From contig NZ_MWZD01000015.1 of assembly GCF_002982315.1 (NCBI RefSeq), positions 63,487 through 127,486 of the forward strand: a DNA stretch of 64,000 bases, given 5' to 3'. The notes under the pieces are model-generated. The model was not told the DNA's origin. It was given only the letters and a program-made list of their open reading frames with translations, and made no database searches. Made by a program: the position numbers and the translations under genes. Source of the DNA: Leucobacter massiliensis. GTDB taxonomy: Bacteria; Actinomycetota; Actinomycetes; Actinomycetales; Microbacteriaceae. The stretch's first letter is position 1. Each line of letters starts with the position of its first letter. Below are positions 41,891 through 50,066 of this stretch, piece by piece.

Positions 41891-42798
41891 CAGTTCGCGC
41901 CCGAGAACTCGGCGCGACGCGAGACGATCCAGCGCGCGAGGGCGTTCACGAGGAAGGTGACGATGAACAGGATCAGGCCGGTCGCGATGAGCACGTTGAT
42001 GTTCTCGCCGTAGGCCTCGGGGAAGGAGAGCGCGATGTTCGCGGCGATGGTGGAGGGGTTCTCGCTGGTGAGCAGCCGGAAGGTGAGCAGACCGGTGGCG
42101 GAGAGCACCATCGCGACGGCCATGGTCTCGCCGAGCGCGCGGCCGAGGCCGAGCATGGCCGCGGAGACGATGCCGGGCCGGCCGAAGGGCAGCACGGCGA
42201 GGCGGATCATCTCCCAGCGCGTGGCGCCGAGAGCGAGCGCGGCCTCCTCGTGGAGGGCGGGCGCCTGCAGGAACACCTCGCGGCAGATCGCGGTCATGAT
42301 GGGGAGGATCATCACCGCGAGCACGAGGGAGGCGGTGAGGATGGTGCGGCCCGTGCCGCTCGCGGTCCCCCCGAAGAGCGGGATCCAGCCGAGGTGCTCG
42401 TTGAGCCAGAAGTAGACGGGCTGGGCGGCGGGTGCGAGGACGCCGATGCCCCACAGGCCGAAGACGACGCTGGGCACGGCGGCGAGCAGGTCGACGACGT
42501 AGCCGAGCAGCTGAGCGAGCTTGCGGGGCGCGTAGTGCGAGATGAAGAGCGCGATCCCGATGGAGAGGGGCAGCGCCATCAGGAGGGCGAGCGCCGCGGC
42601 CCAGACGGTGCCGAAGACGAGCGGGCCGACGTAGGCCCAGAAGTTGGAGGTGAGGAGCGAGGCCGTCTCGTCGGTGGCGACGAAGGCGGGGAGACTGCGC
42701 ACCACGAGGAAGATCGCGACCGCGGCGAGGGTCACGAGGATCATGCTGCCCGCGAAGAGGGCGGAGCGCGAGAACACGCGGTCGCCGAGGCTGAGCAC
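41890..42798 (-). CDS. pstC: Phosphate ABC transporter permease, 5' end disturbed by adapter
   Basis: The other membrane subunit of the phosphate importer. The 302 residues from GTG 42798 cover the family core: LSLGDRVFSRSALFAGSMILVTLAAVAIFLV as first helix, FISHYAPRKLAQLLGYVVDLLAAVPSVVFGLWG, and the EAA loop EEAALALGATRWEMIRLAVLPFGRPG. The frame remains open upstream through about ten plausible residues (APVQAPAKP). It then enters a 28-bp inverted copy of its own sequence and adapter, so the true start and ribosome-binding site are lost. PstC proteins usually begin 10-20 residues earlier. Confidence 0.88.
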   Translation of the reverse strand: MLSLGDRVFSRSALFAGSMILVTLAAVAIFLVVRSLPAFVATDETASLLTSNFWAYVGPLVFGTVWAAALALLMALPLSIGIALFISHYAPRKLAQLLGYVVDLLAAVPSVVFGLWGIGVLAPAAQPVYFWLNEHLGWIPLFGGTASGTGRTILTASLVLAVMILPIMTAICREVFLQAPALHEEAALALGATRWEMIRLAVLPFGRPGIVSAAMLGLGRALGETMAVAMVLSATGLLTFRLLTSENPSTIAANIALSFPEAYGENINVLIATGLILFIVTFLVNALARWIVSRRAEFSGAN

Positions 42799-42857
42799 GG
42801 GCTTCGCCGGGGCCTGGACGGGGGCGGGGGTTCTCGCGCTCCGCCCTCTTCGCGGGC
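42748..42857. repeat. Perfect 28-bp inverted repeat around the pstC start, probable artefact
   Basis: Arms 42748-42775 and 42830-42857 are exact reverse complements, 54 nt apart. The inner arm is genuine pstC coding sequence; the outer copy abuts adapter sequence. The same arrangement and the same arm length occur at 6236-6303 next to another adapter, so both are most likely fold-back artefacts of library preparation. Confidence 0.75.
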
Positions 42858-42950
42858 CCGCCGTTTAAAAAAAGAAAGGGGCATACGATTTCAACCAGGG
42901 TCCGGGGGGCGAGGAGATGTGTAGAAGCGTGGGCTCGGAGATGTGCCGCA
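42858..42950. other. P7 / Nextera Read 2 adapter remnants between pstS and pstC
   Basis: Positions 42865-42890 contain an A run and GGGGCATACGATT, resembling the end of P7. Positions 42899-42927 (GGTCCGGGG, GGAGATGTGTAGAAG) and again 42928-42950 (CGTGGGCTCGGAGATGTG) each resemble the Read 2 transposase adapter. Two partial adapter copies in tandem exclude a native sequence. Confidence 0.88.
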
Positions 42951-42952
42951 GA

Positions 42953-42989
42953 GAGCGGACGCCGGCCGTTTCGGGCACGGCGTCCGCTC
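42953..42989 (-). terminator. Hairpin after pstS
   Basis: Perfect 12-bp stem GAGCGGACGCCG / CGGCGTCCGCTC with a 13-nt loop, about 11 nt after the pstS stop. No U-tract. It would let pstS mRNA accumulate above the permease genes. It appears genuine, as it lies on the genomic side of the adapter scar. Confidence 0.65.
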
Positions 42990-42999
42990 GCTGCGGATG

Positions 43000-44103
43000 C
43001 TAGCCGATCGCGTCGATCGCGGTCTGCACCTTGCCGCGCAGTTCCTCGGAGATCGGGGCGCTGCCGGCCGCCTCGGCCGCGGTCTGCTGGCCTTCCTCGC
43101 TGACGATGTAGGAGAAGTACTCCTTGACCAGCTCGGCGTTGGCCGAGTCGGCGTACTTCTCGCAGCCGATGAGGTAGCTGACGAGCACGATCGGGTAGAC
43201 GCCGGCCTCGGTGGAGGTGCGGTCGAGGGTGATCGCGAGGTCGTGGTCGCTGCGGCCCTCCTCGAAGGGCGAGGCGTCGACGATGGCGGCGGCGGCCTCG
43301 GGCGAGTAGCCGACGAACTCGTCGCCGACCTTGATCTTCACGGTGCCGAGATCGCCGGCGCGCGAGGCGTCGGCGTAGCCGATCGTGCCGGTGCCGTTGG
43401 TGACGGCGTCGACGACGCCGGTGGTGCCCTGGGCGCCCTCGCCGCCGAACTCGGTCGGCCACGATTCGATGGAGCCCACTGTCCAGTCATCGGGCGCCGC
43501 GGCCGAGAGGTAGTCGGTGAAGTTGCCGGTGGTGCCCGACTCGTCGGAGCGGTGCACAGCCGAGATGTTGGTGTCGGGGAGGGTGACGCCCTCGTTCTGG
43601 GAGGCGATCGCCGGGTCGTTCCACTTGGTGATCTTGCCGCTGAAGATCTGCGCGACCGTGGCGGCGTCGAGCTGCAGCGAGTCGACGCCCTCGACGTTGA
43701 AGATGATCGCGATCGGGGAGATGTAGGCCGGGAACTCGACGATGTCGCCCGTGGCGCAGCCCTCGAAGGGGCCGGCCGCGATCTCGTCGACCGTGAAGGC
43801 GCGGTCTGAGCCGGCGAAGGCGCTGGCGCCCTGCTGGAAGGTCTCGCGGCCCGCGCCGGAGCCCGTCGGATCGTAGTTCACGGTCACGCCGGAGTGGGTG
43901 GTCTGGAATCCGGCGATCCAGGCCTCCTGGGCCGAGCCCTGCGAGGAGGCGCCGGCACCGATGAGCTCGCCCGAGAGCGAGGAGTCCGAGGTGCTGCCGT
44001 CGCCCGAGTCAGCGGGCGCAGCCTCGTTGGCGGCGCAGGAGGTGAGCGCGAGGGCGGCGATGCCGCCGATGGCCGCGACCTTGGCGAATGCTGAGAGCTT
44101 CAC
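43000..44103 (-). CDS. pstS: Phosphate-binding lipoprotein
   Basis: Extracytoplasmic phosphate receptor, 367 residues. The lipoprotein signal begins MKLSAFAKVAAIGGIAAL and ends in the lipobox LTSC, with the lipid-attached Cys at about 23. The binding fold has the family's phosphate-contact motifs: GAGASSQGSAQEAWI, DPTGSGAGRETF, FAGSDRAF, and HRSDESGTTGNFTDYL. Start is GTG 44103; a longer frame upstream is unlikely because it would place residues before the signal peptide. It is controlled by a PHO box at 44195-44216 and separated from pstC by a hairpin and adapter scar. Confidence 0.96.
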   Translation of the reverse strand: MKLSAFAKVAAIGGIAALALTSCAANEAAPADSGDGSTSDSSLSGELIGAGASSQGSAQEAWIAGFQTTHSGVTVNYDPTGSGAGRETFQQGASAFAGSDRAFTVDEIAAGPFEGCATGDIVEFPAYISPIAIIFNVEGVDSLQLDAATVAQIFSGKITKWNDPAIASQNEGVTLPDTNISAVHRSDESGTTGNFTDYLSAAAPDDWTVGSIESWPTEFGGEGAQGTTGVVDAVTNGTGTIGYADASRAGDLGTVKIKVGDEFVGYSPEAAAAIVDASPFEEGRSDHDLAITLDRTSTEAGVYPIVLVSYLIGCEKYADSANAELVKEYFSYIVSEEGQQTAAEAAGSAPISEELRGKVQTAIDAIG

Positions 44104-44161
44104 GGTGGGGTGATCCAATCTGAGAGCTGATGGGGGCGCGGCCGCGATCGGCCACGACTCC

Positions 44162-44216
44162 ACGCTAGGCAAGCTGCGTGAAGCGCGGTCTGCCGGAGGG
44201 TGAACAACGGGTGAAC
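44162..44216 (-). promoter_or_regulatory. PHO box and promoter of pstS
   Basis: On the minus strand two 11-bp direct repeats stand next to each other, GTTCACCCGTT (44216-44206) and GTTCACCCTCC (44205-44195), the classic arrangement bound by actinobacterial PhoP. A weaker in-phase copy, CTTCACGCAGC, lies at 44183-44173, and a -10-like TAGCGT at 44167-44162. The leader is about 55 nt. This indicates induction under phosphate limitation. Confidence 0.85.
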
Positions 44217-44343
44217 ACGCAGCGCTCGACGGGTGCCCGCGAGCCGCTCATCACGCAGGAGTGAGCCTGGCGGCCGGCCCGGGCGAACGCGGCTCGGGGG
44301 CCGGATGGGGCGGGCTCTCATGAGACGCCCGGCGGCCGCGTCC

Positions 44344-44349
44344 TAGGGT
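44344..44349 (+). promoter_or_regulatory. -10 element TAGGGT, leaderless marP-like gene
   Basis: TAGGGT ends 7 nt before ATG 44357, deciding it over the in-frame ATG at 44348. Confidence 0.55.
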
Positions 44350-44356
44350 GGAGCAC

Positions 44357-45532
44357 ATGTCCGTGGGTCTCGTCATCGATGTCGCGGTGGTGCTCGTCCT
44401 GCTCTCCGCGGTCATCACGGGGATCGCGCGCGGGCTGATCCGGGGGCTCGGCGCCGCCATCGGGCTGATCGCCGGCGGAGCCGCGGCGCTGGTGGTCATG
44501 CCGCTCGTCTCCGCGCACGTGCCGGCGATCGGCTGGAACGTGGCCGCGGCGCTCGCCGCCGGGCTCGCCCTGATCGCGGTCGGCGTCTCCATCGGCGCGT
44601 GGATCGCGAAGGCGTTCCGACGGCCCGTGCACCGGGTGGGGCTGGGGGTGCTCGACCGGCTCCTGGGCGGCGCGGCCGGCCTGGCCGCCGCGGTCGCGGT
44701 GGTGCTGATCCTGTCGATGAGCGCCGCCATGTCCGGGGTGCCCGGGGCGACGCAGGCGGTCGCCTCGTCGACGGTGCTGCGCTTCCTCGACGATGCGGTG
44801 CCGTCGCCGGTCACCTCGGCCCTGGCCCGCCTGCGCGCGATCGCGGTCGACGACGGTATTCCGACCGTGCTCGACGCGGCGGGCATCACGGGAGCCCCCG
44901 TGCCCGACGCCGACGCTGACACCCCGGCGCTGCGCACCGCCGCCGAGTCCGTGCTGCGCATCACGACGAGCGCGCCGAGCTGCGCGACGGCGAGCACGGG
45001 CAGCGGCTTCGTGGTGTCGGACGGGGTGGTGATGACGAACGCGCACGTGGTGGCGGGCGCGAGCGAGGTGGTGGTCGCGGCGCGCGGTGAGCTGCCGCGG
45101 GCGAGCGAGGTGGTCTACTTCGACCCGGAGGCGGACATCGCGGTGCTCGCGGTGCCGGATTTGCAGGCCGCCGCGCTGCCCTTCGACGCGACCCCGGCGG
45201 TGGGGGAGACGGTGTTCTTCCAGGGCTACCCCTACGGAGGGCCCTTCGTCTCGCGCAGTGCGGCGGTGCTCGCCGCGGGGCCCATGACGGCGGTGGAGGT
45301 GGCGGGCGGCGGCCCGGTGACCCGCTCCGCGGTGCGGCTCGCCGCGCAGGTGGAGCCGGGCAACTCGGGCGGCCCGCTGCTCACCGCGGAGGGGGCGGTG
45401 TCGGGCATGATCTTCGCGCGCTCCGACACCGACCCGCGCGTGGGTTTCGCCCTCGGGATGGACGAGCTCGCCCCGGTCCTCGCCCAGGCCCCCGGCCTGC
45501 GTGAGCCCGTCTCGACGGGCCCCTGCGCCTGA
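44357..45532 (+). CDS. marP: MarP-like membrane serine protease
   Basis: Periplasmic trypsin-like protease of 391 residues anchored by four N-terminal CvpA-type helices (about 5-140). The protease domain starts near 200. The catalytic triad is visible: His 230 in TNAHVV, Asp 260 in EADIAVL, and Ser 337 in EPGNSGGPL. Cys 209 (APSCATAS) and Cys 390 at the end of the chain (GPCA) match the disulfide that holds the active site in mycobacterial MarP, which is needed for acid and oxidative resistance. Leaderless start. It is divergent from pstS and convergent with the NUDIX/SixA gene. The symbol is by domain architecture. Confidence 0.88.
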   Translation: MSVGLVIDVAVVLVLLSAVITGIARGLIRGLGAAIGLIAGGAAALVVMPLVSAHVPAIGWNVAAALAAGLALIAVGVSIGAWIAKAFRRPVHRVGLGVLDRLLGGAAGLAAAVAVVLILSMSAAMSGVPGATQAVASSTVLRFLDDAVPSPVTSALARLRAIAVDDGIPTVLDAAGITGAPVPDADADTPALRTAAESVLRITTSAPSCATASTGSGFVVSDGVVMTNAHVVAGASEVVVAARGELPRASEVVYFDPEADIAVLAVPDLQAAALPFDATPAVGETVFFQGYPYGGPFVSRSAAVLAAGPMTAVEVAGGGPVTRSAVRLAAQVEPGNSGGPLLTAEGAVSGMIFARSDTDPRVGFALGMDELAPVLAQAPGLREPVSTGPCA

Positions 45533-45661
45533 GCGCTGCCCCCTGCGCGCCCGCCGAGCTTCCCTTGTCGATTCGCCATCGCCGAAAGGGAGAGAGCGCG
45601 TCCGGAAACGCGGTGGGAGCCCGGGTTCGTTCCTTGTCGTCGGCGAGGCTCGGGCCTGAGG

Positions 45662-46639
45662 TCAGTGCTTGAGGGGGTAGCTTTCGACGGCGAGGATGCC
45701 GGCGTCGGGGTGGCGGCGAGAGAGGTGGAACACGGAGAAGCCCGCGGGCGGCAGCGCGGTCGCCGCGTCCAGGTAGGCGCCCGCGGGGCTGCCCGCGGCC
45801 CGGCGCAGCTCACGGGCGAGATCGGGCAGCACCGGGCGGTGACTGCACAGGATCGCGTTCTTGCGGCGGCCCACGATCTTGCCGACGCGGCGGCGCAGCG
45901 CAGAGAGATCCCCCTCGTCCCAGGAGTCCTGACTCAGGGAGCGCTTCGCCCGCACCCGCTTCCGCAGCTGCGCCGCGAGCGGCGCCACGGTCCGCAGGCA
46001 GCGCTCCGCCGTCGAGGAGTAGATGCGCCCGGGGCCGAAGGCGGCGAGGATCGGCACCAGCGTCTCCGCCTGCTCCTCGCCGAGCTCGGTCAGTGGCCGC
46101 AGGTGATCCTTGCGGGAGCCCTTCCCGCGCGGATCCGCCTTCGCGTGGCGCAGCAGCGTGATCGCGTAGGAGTCGATGAGGTCGCGGGAGGCGAGCCGCA
46201 CGAACACGTCGTAGAGCTCCCGGTCCGCCCGGTAGCTCAGCCGCTCGCGCACCTCCTCCATCGGCACCCACTCGATCGCCGCGACCTCACGGTTCGGCTT
46301 GAAGCGGGCCGCCTCCACGTCCTTGGCGCGCACCTTCGCCGCCCAGTACTGCACCGTCTTGGTGCGGTTGCCGCTCAGCTCGTAGTGGATGGTGCCGAGG
46401 TTGATGCCGAGCCGCACCCGGTAGCCGGTCTCCTCGCGCGTCTCACGCACCGCTGCCGCCGGCATGCTCTCGCCCGGATCGAGCTTCCCCTTCGGGAACG
46501 ACACATCGCGCTGCTTCGCGCGGTGAATGAGCAGCACCAGGATCCGGGCGTCGCCGTGCTCGTCGTAGACGCGCCGCCAGCACACCGTGCCCGCCGCCAG
46601 CACCTCCTCCTGCGATCCCGTGCGCGCGCCCCCGCTCAC
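45662..46639 (-). CDS. NUDIX hydrolase fused to SixA-type phosphohistidine phosphatase domain (MutT1-like)
   Basis: A 325-residue two-domain protein. The N-terminal NUDIX domain has the full box GKLDPGESMPAAAVRETREETGY (about 50-72). The C-terminal half starts at YAITLLRHAKADPRG, the RHG-type phosphatase motif of the SixA family, with a second His in LCSHRPVLPDLA. The same fusion is seen in mycobacterial MutT1, which degrades 8-oxo-GTP products and diadenosine polyphosphates. GTG 46639 overlaps the ppk1 stop (GTGA), so it is made with polyphosphate kinase. A role in polyphosphate or nucleotide-polyphosphate turnover fits the context. Confidence 0.9.
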   Translation of the reverse strand: MSGGARTGSQEEVLAAGTVCWRRVYDEHGDARILVLLIHRAKQRDVSFPKGKLDPGESMPAAAVRETREETGYRVRLGINLGTIHYELSGNRTKTVQYWAAKVRAKDVEAARFKPNREVAAIEWVPMEEVRERLSYRADRELYDVFVRLASRDLIDSYAITLLRHAKADPRGKGSRKDHLRPLTELGEEQAETLVPILAAFGPGRIYSSTAERCLRTVAPLAAQLRKRVRAKRSLSQDSWDEGDLSALRRRVGKIVGRRKNAILCSHRPVLPDLARELRRAAGSPAGAYLDAATALPPAGFSVFHLSRRHPDAGILAVESYPLKH

Positions 46640-48786
46640 CTGGCCCTCCGCGACCGCGCCTCGGTGCGGTCCAGCATCACCAGATCCTGCAGATCGGGCA
46701 GCGGCTCGCCCGACTCGCCCACCACCCGGCGCTGCCAGCTGCCGTCGGGCAGCATGCGCCAGGCCGATACCTCGTCGCTGAAGGCGAAGCCGAAGAAGCG
46801 GTCGATGCGGGCCAGGTGCTCGCGGTCCGTGAGCTGCACGAGCACCTCGATGCGGCGGTCCAGATTGCGGTGCATGAGATCCGCGCTGCCGATGAACACC
46901 TCGCGTTCGCCGTCGTTCTCGAAGGCGTAGATGCGGGAGTGCTCCAGGTAGCGGCCGAGCACCGAGCGCACGCGGATCGTCTCGGACAGCCCCGGCACGC
47001 CCGCCTTGATCGAGCAGATGCCGCGCACCCACACGTCGATGGGCACCCCGGCCTGGCTCGCCCGGTAGAGCGCGTCGATGATGGACTCGTCGACCATCGA
47101 GTTCGCCTTCAGGCGGATCCCGCTCGGCCGTCCCGCCCGCGCGTGCTCCGCCTCCCGCTCGATGCGTTCGAGCAGTCCGCCGCGCAGCTGCAGGGGTGCG
47201 ACGAGGAGCCGGTCGTAGTCGGTCTCGATGGCGTAGCCGCTGAGCACGTTGAAGAGCTTGGTGACGTCGCGGCCCACCTCGGGGGAGGAGGTGAAGAGGC
47301 CGAAATCCTCGTAGATGCGGCTCGTCTTCGGATTGTAGTTGCCGGTGCCGATGTGGCAGTAGTGGGCGAGCCGGCCGCCCTCGTCCCGGATCACCTGCAC
47401 GAGCTTGCAGTGGGTCTTCAAGCCGACGAGGCCGTAGACGACGTGCACCCCGGCCTGCTCGAGCTTGCGGGCCCAGGTGATGTTCGCCTCCTCGTCGAAG
47501 CGTGCCTTCACCTCGACGAGCGCCAGCACCTGCTTGCCGGCCTCCGCGGCCTTGATGAGGGCGGCCACGATGGGGCTGTCGCCCGAGGTGCGGTAGAGGG
47601 TCTGCTTGATGGCGAGCACGTCGGGGTCGGTGGCGGCCTGCTCCACGAAAGCCTGCACGCTCGTGGAGAAGGACTCGTAGGGGTGGTGGACGAGCACCTC
47701 GCGGCGCGCGATCGCCGCGAAGGTGTCGGGCTTCTCGCTGGGCGAGCTGGTGCGGAACTGCGGCGCGGTGACGGGGATGTGCGGCTGGAACTTCAGATCG
47801 GGCCGGGCCACGCGGGTCAGCGCGAAGAGGCCGCTCAGGTCGAGCGGGGCGGGCAGCGTGTAGACCTGCTGCTCGTCGATGTCGAACTCGCGCACCAGCA
47901 GTTCGAGGGTCGCGTCGTCCATGTCGTCGGAGATCTCGAGGCGGATCGGCGGGCCGAAGCGTCGCCGCAGCAGCTCCTTCTCGAGCGCCTGGATGAGGTT
48001 TTCGGTCTCATCCTCCTCGATCTCCATGTCCTCGTTGCGGGTGACGCGGAAGACGTGGTGGTCGATGACCTCCATGCCGGGGAAGAGCCCGCCGAGCTGG
48101 TTCGCAATGAGCCCCTCCAGCGGGATGAAGCGCACATCGTCCGCGCTCTCCCGGCGGTCGACGCGCACGTAGCGCGGGATCATCTGCGGCACCTTGAGGC
48201 GCGCGAACTCGACCTTGTCGGTGCGGGGGTTGCGCACCCGGATCGACAGGTTGAGCGCCCGGCCGGAGATGTAGGGGAAGGGGTGGGCGGGGTCGACCGC
48301 GAGCGGCATGAGCACGGGGTAGATGTGCTTCTCGTAGTAGTCGGTGAGGATCTCGCGGTCGGCGTCGTCGAGCTGCTCCCAGTCGACGATGCGCACCCCC
48401 GCGGCGGCCAGCTCGGGCTGCACCTGCTCGCGGAAGCAGCGGGCGTGCCGCAGTTGCAGCTCGTAGGCGATGCGGTTGATGTCGGCGAGCACCTCGGTGG
48501 GGGCGCGGCCGATGTTGGTGGGCACCGCCAGGCCGGTGACGATGCGGCGCTTGAGGCCGGCGACGCGCACCATGAAGAACTCGTCGAGGTTCGAGGCGAA
48601 GATCGCGAGGAAGTTGGCGCGCTCCAGCAGCGGCACCGAGGGGTCCTCGGCCAGTTCGAGCACCCGCTGGTTGAAGGCGAGCCAGCTCAGCTCCCGGTCG
48701 ATGTAGCGGTCGGGGGGAAGCTGGGCGTCGAGCGGCGCGGGCAGCGCCTCGGCGCCGCCGGCGGACTCACGGGTGTCTTCGCTCAT
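46636..48786 (-). CDS. ppk1: Polyphosphate kinase
   Basis: Makes inorganic polyphosphate from ATP, reversibly. It has 716 residues, the normal length. N-terminal domain: YIDRELSWLAFNQRVLELA and NFLAIFASNLDEFFMVRVAGL. Catalytic PLD-like domains: VHHPYESFSTSVQAFVEQAA, AIKQTLYRTSG, LVEVKARFDEEANI, the His motif LKTHCKLVQVIRDEGG and HIGTGNYNPKTSRIYEDFGLFT, then KANSMVDESIIDALY. ATG 48786 overlaps the mshD stop (ATGA); a -10-like CAGAAT ends 6 nt upstream and could give a second, leaderless transcript. It belongs to the glnR-mshD-ppk1-NUDIX gene group near pst. Confidence 0.97.
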   Translation of the reverse strand: MSEDTRESAGGAEALPAPLDAQLPPDRYIDRELSWLAFNQRVLELAEDPSVPLLERANFLAIFASNLDEFFMVRVAGLKRRIVTGLAVPTNIGRAPTEVLADINRIAYELQLRHARCFREQVQPELAAAGVRIVDWEQLDDADREILTDYYEKHIYPVLMPLAVDPAHPFPYISGRALNLSIRVRNPRTDKVEFARLKVPQMIPRYVRVDRRESADDVRFIPLEGLIANQLGGLFPGMEVIDHHVFRVTRNEDMEIEEDETENLIQALEKELLRRRFGPPIRLEISDDMDDATLELLVREFDIDEQQVYTLPAPLDLSGLFALTRVARPDLKFQPHIPVTAPQFRTSSPSEKPDTFAAIARREVLVHHPYESFSTSVQAFVEQAATDPDVLAIKQTLYRTSGDSPIVAALIKAAEAGKQVLALVEVKARFDEEANITWARKLEQAGVHVVYGLVGLKTHCKLVQVIRDEGGRLAHYCHIGTGNYNPKTSRIYEDFGLFTSSPEVGRDVTKLFNVLSGYAIETDYDRLLVAPLQLRGGLLERIEREAEHARAGRPSGIRLKANSMVDESIIDALYRASQAGVPIDVWVRGICSIKAGVPGLSETIRVRSVLGRYLEHSRIYAFENDGEREVFIGSADLMHRNLDRRIEVLVQLTDREHLARIDRFFGFAFSDEVSAWRMLPDGSWQRRVVGESGEPLPDLQDLVMLDRTEARSRRAR

Positions 48787-49832
48787 GGCTCCATTCTGGC
48801 ATCGACGGTCTCGCGGCCCGAGCGCGCCCACTGACGGCTGCGTGAATCGACGGTGAACGCCGCCCGCTCGTAGAGCCGTACCGCCGGTTCGTTCTCGCCG
48901 TCGACGTAGAGCGAGACGCGGTCCGGGCGGTGCTGGGCCATGCGCGCGAGCGTGACGTCGAGCAGCAGCCGGCCCAGGCCGCGGCCGGCGTACTCGGGGC
49001 GCACGCCCACCGCGTAGAGCTCGCACTCGACCGCGCCCGTGTCCGTGCCCGTGCCCGTGTCCGTGCCCGTGCTCGCGCCCGCGCCTCCGGAGGCTCCGGC
49101 CGCTCCGCCCCCGCCGGCCGCTGCTTCCGTCCGCACGGTCTTGATCCAGGTCGATCCGGCGAGCTCGGCGCCGTCGCGCTCCGCGAACAGGATGAGGTCC
49201 GGCGGGTCGAACCACGGCTCCTGCCGCATCAGCGCGAAGTCGTCCTCCGTGATCCGCCCCTGCTCGGGGTGGGTGGCGAAGGCGGCCGCGTTGGCGCGCA
49301 CCCACGCGCCCGCGTCGCCGGGGCGTGCCGGATCGAAGGCGCGCAGCTCCAGGCCGGGCGGGGTGGGCAGCGCCAGCGGATCTCGGCCGTCGTCCGGAAG
49401 CCGGGAGGGATCGAGGGTCATGCGCAGCAGCGTGCGCACGGGAGCGAAGCCCGCACCGCGCAGCAGCGCCTCCGCCGCCGGATTCTCGCCGTGCGCCCAC
49501 GCCCGCAGCTCGCCGCCGTCCGGATCGCCGCCGTGCCCGAGCAGCAGCGCCAGCGCCGCCGAGCCGAGCCCCCGCCCTCGCGCCTCCGGCCGGACGACGA
49601 GATCGACTTCGCCCTGGCCGATCACGCCCAGGGCGACGACCGCCCCGGCCTCGGGGGCGCCGCCCTCCTCGCCGAAGAGCAGCAGCGTCCGCTGCCCCTG
49701 CGCGGCAGCGAGCATCGCCTGATCCGACACCGGCGAGACGCCGTCCGCGGCCTCGGCCGCCGCGATCAGCGCGCGGGCCTCGGCGAGATCCTGCTCGGTG
49801 CGCGCCTCCCGCGCCAGCAGTGCTGCTGCCAT
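48783..49832 (-). CDS. mshD: Mycothiol synthase
   Basis: Last step of mycothiol synthesis: acetylation of Cys-GlcN-Ins. It has 349 residues with two GNAT domains. The first shows VDLVVRPEARGRGLGSAALALLL, the second AVGVRPEYAGRGLGRLLLDVTLARM and YVDGENEPAVRLYERAAF. MshD-typical pieces between them include FATHPEQGRITEDDF, PWFDPPDLILFAE and GSTWIK. A low-complexity Ala/Gly/Ser/Thr/Asp stretch (about 234-266) is inserted before the second domain. ATG 49832 follows GGGAGG at 6 nt. The presence of this gene marks the host as an actinobacterium using mycothiol. Confidence 0.92.
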   Translation of the reverse strand: MAAALLAREARTEQDLAEARALIAAAEAADGVSPVSDQAMLAAAQGQRTLLLFGEEGGAPEAGAVVALGVIGQGEVDLVVRPEARGRGLGSAALALLLGHGGDPDGGELRAWAHGENPAAEALLRGAGFAPVRTLLRMTLDPSRLPDDGRDPLALPTPPGLELRAFDPARPGDAGAWVRANAAAFATHPEQGRITEDDFALMRQEPWFDPPDLILFAERDGAELAGSTWIKTVRTEAAAGGGGAAGASGGAGASTGTDTGTGTDTGAVECELYAVGVRPEYAGRGLGRLLLDVTLARMAQHRPDRVSLYVDGENEPAVRLYERAAFTVDSRSRQWARSGRETVDARMEP

Positions 49833-49909
49833 TGATCGCCTCCCGTCATCCCGGTGTGCACCAGGCTACTGGGCGCCACTGACATCCCCGCAATGCCGGG
49901 CACGGCACC

Positions 49910-50031
49910 GCGATCCCGAGCAGCGATCCAGCGCGCTTGCAGCAGTGAGCCGCGATCCCGAGCGCCTGCAGCACGAGCGGCGATCCCGAGCGCCTGCAGC
50001 ACGGGCCGCGATCCCGAGCCGCGATCCCGAA
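49910..50031. repeat. Array of GCGATCCCGAG repeats between mshD and glnR
   Basis: GCGATCCCGAG occurs at 49910, 49952, 49980 and 50008, with a related copy at 50021. The three middle copies have an exact 28-bp period and share GCGCCTGCAGCAC. It is non-coding and lies between the end of glnR and the start of mshD on the minus strand. Confidence 0.85.
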
Positions 50032-50066
50032 CCCGGCACCGGCATCCCGGGCCAGCGGGCGCCGCC

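Noticed and set aside
40757..43462. A single 901-residue protein spanning pstA, pstC and part of pstS
   Set aside because: Only the pstA part is in its proper frame; the rest is the wrong frame of pstC joined across adapter sequence.
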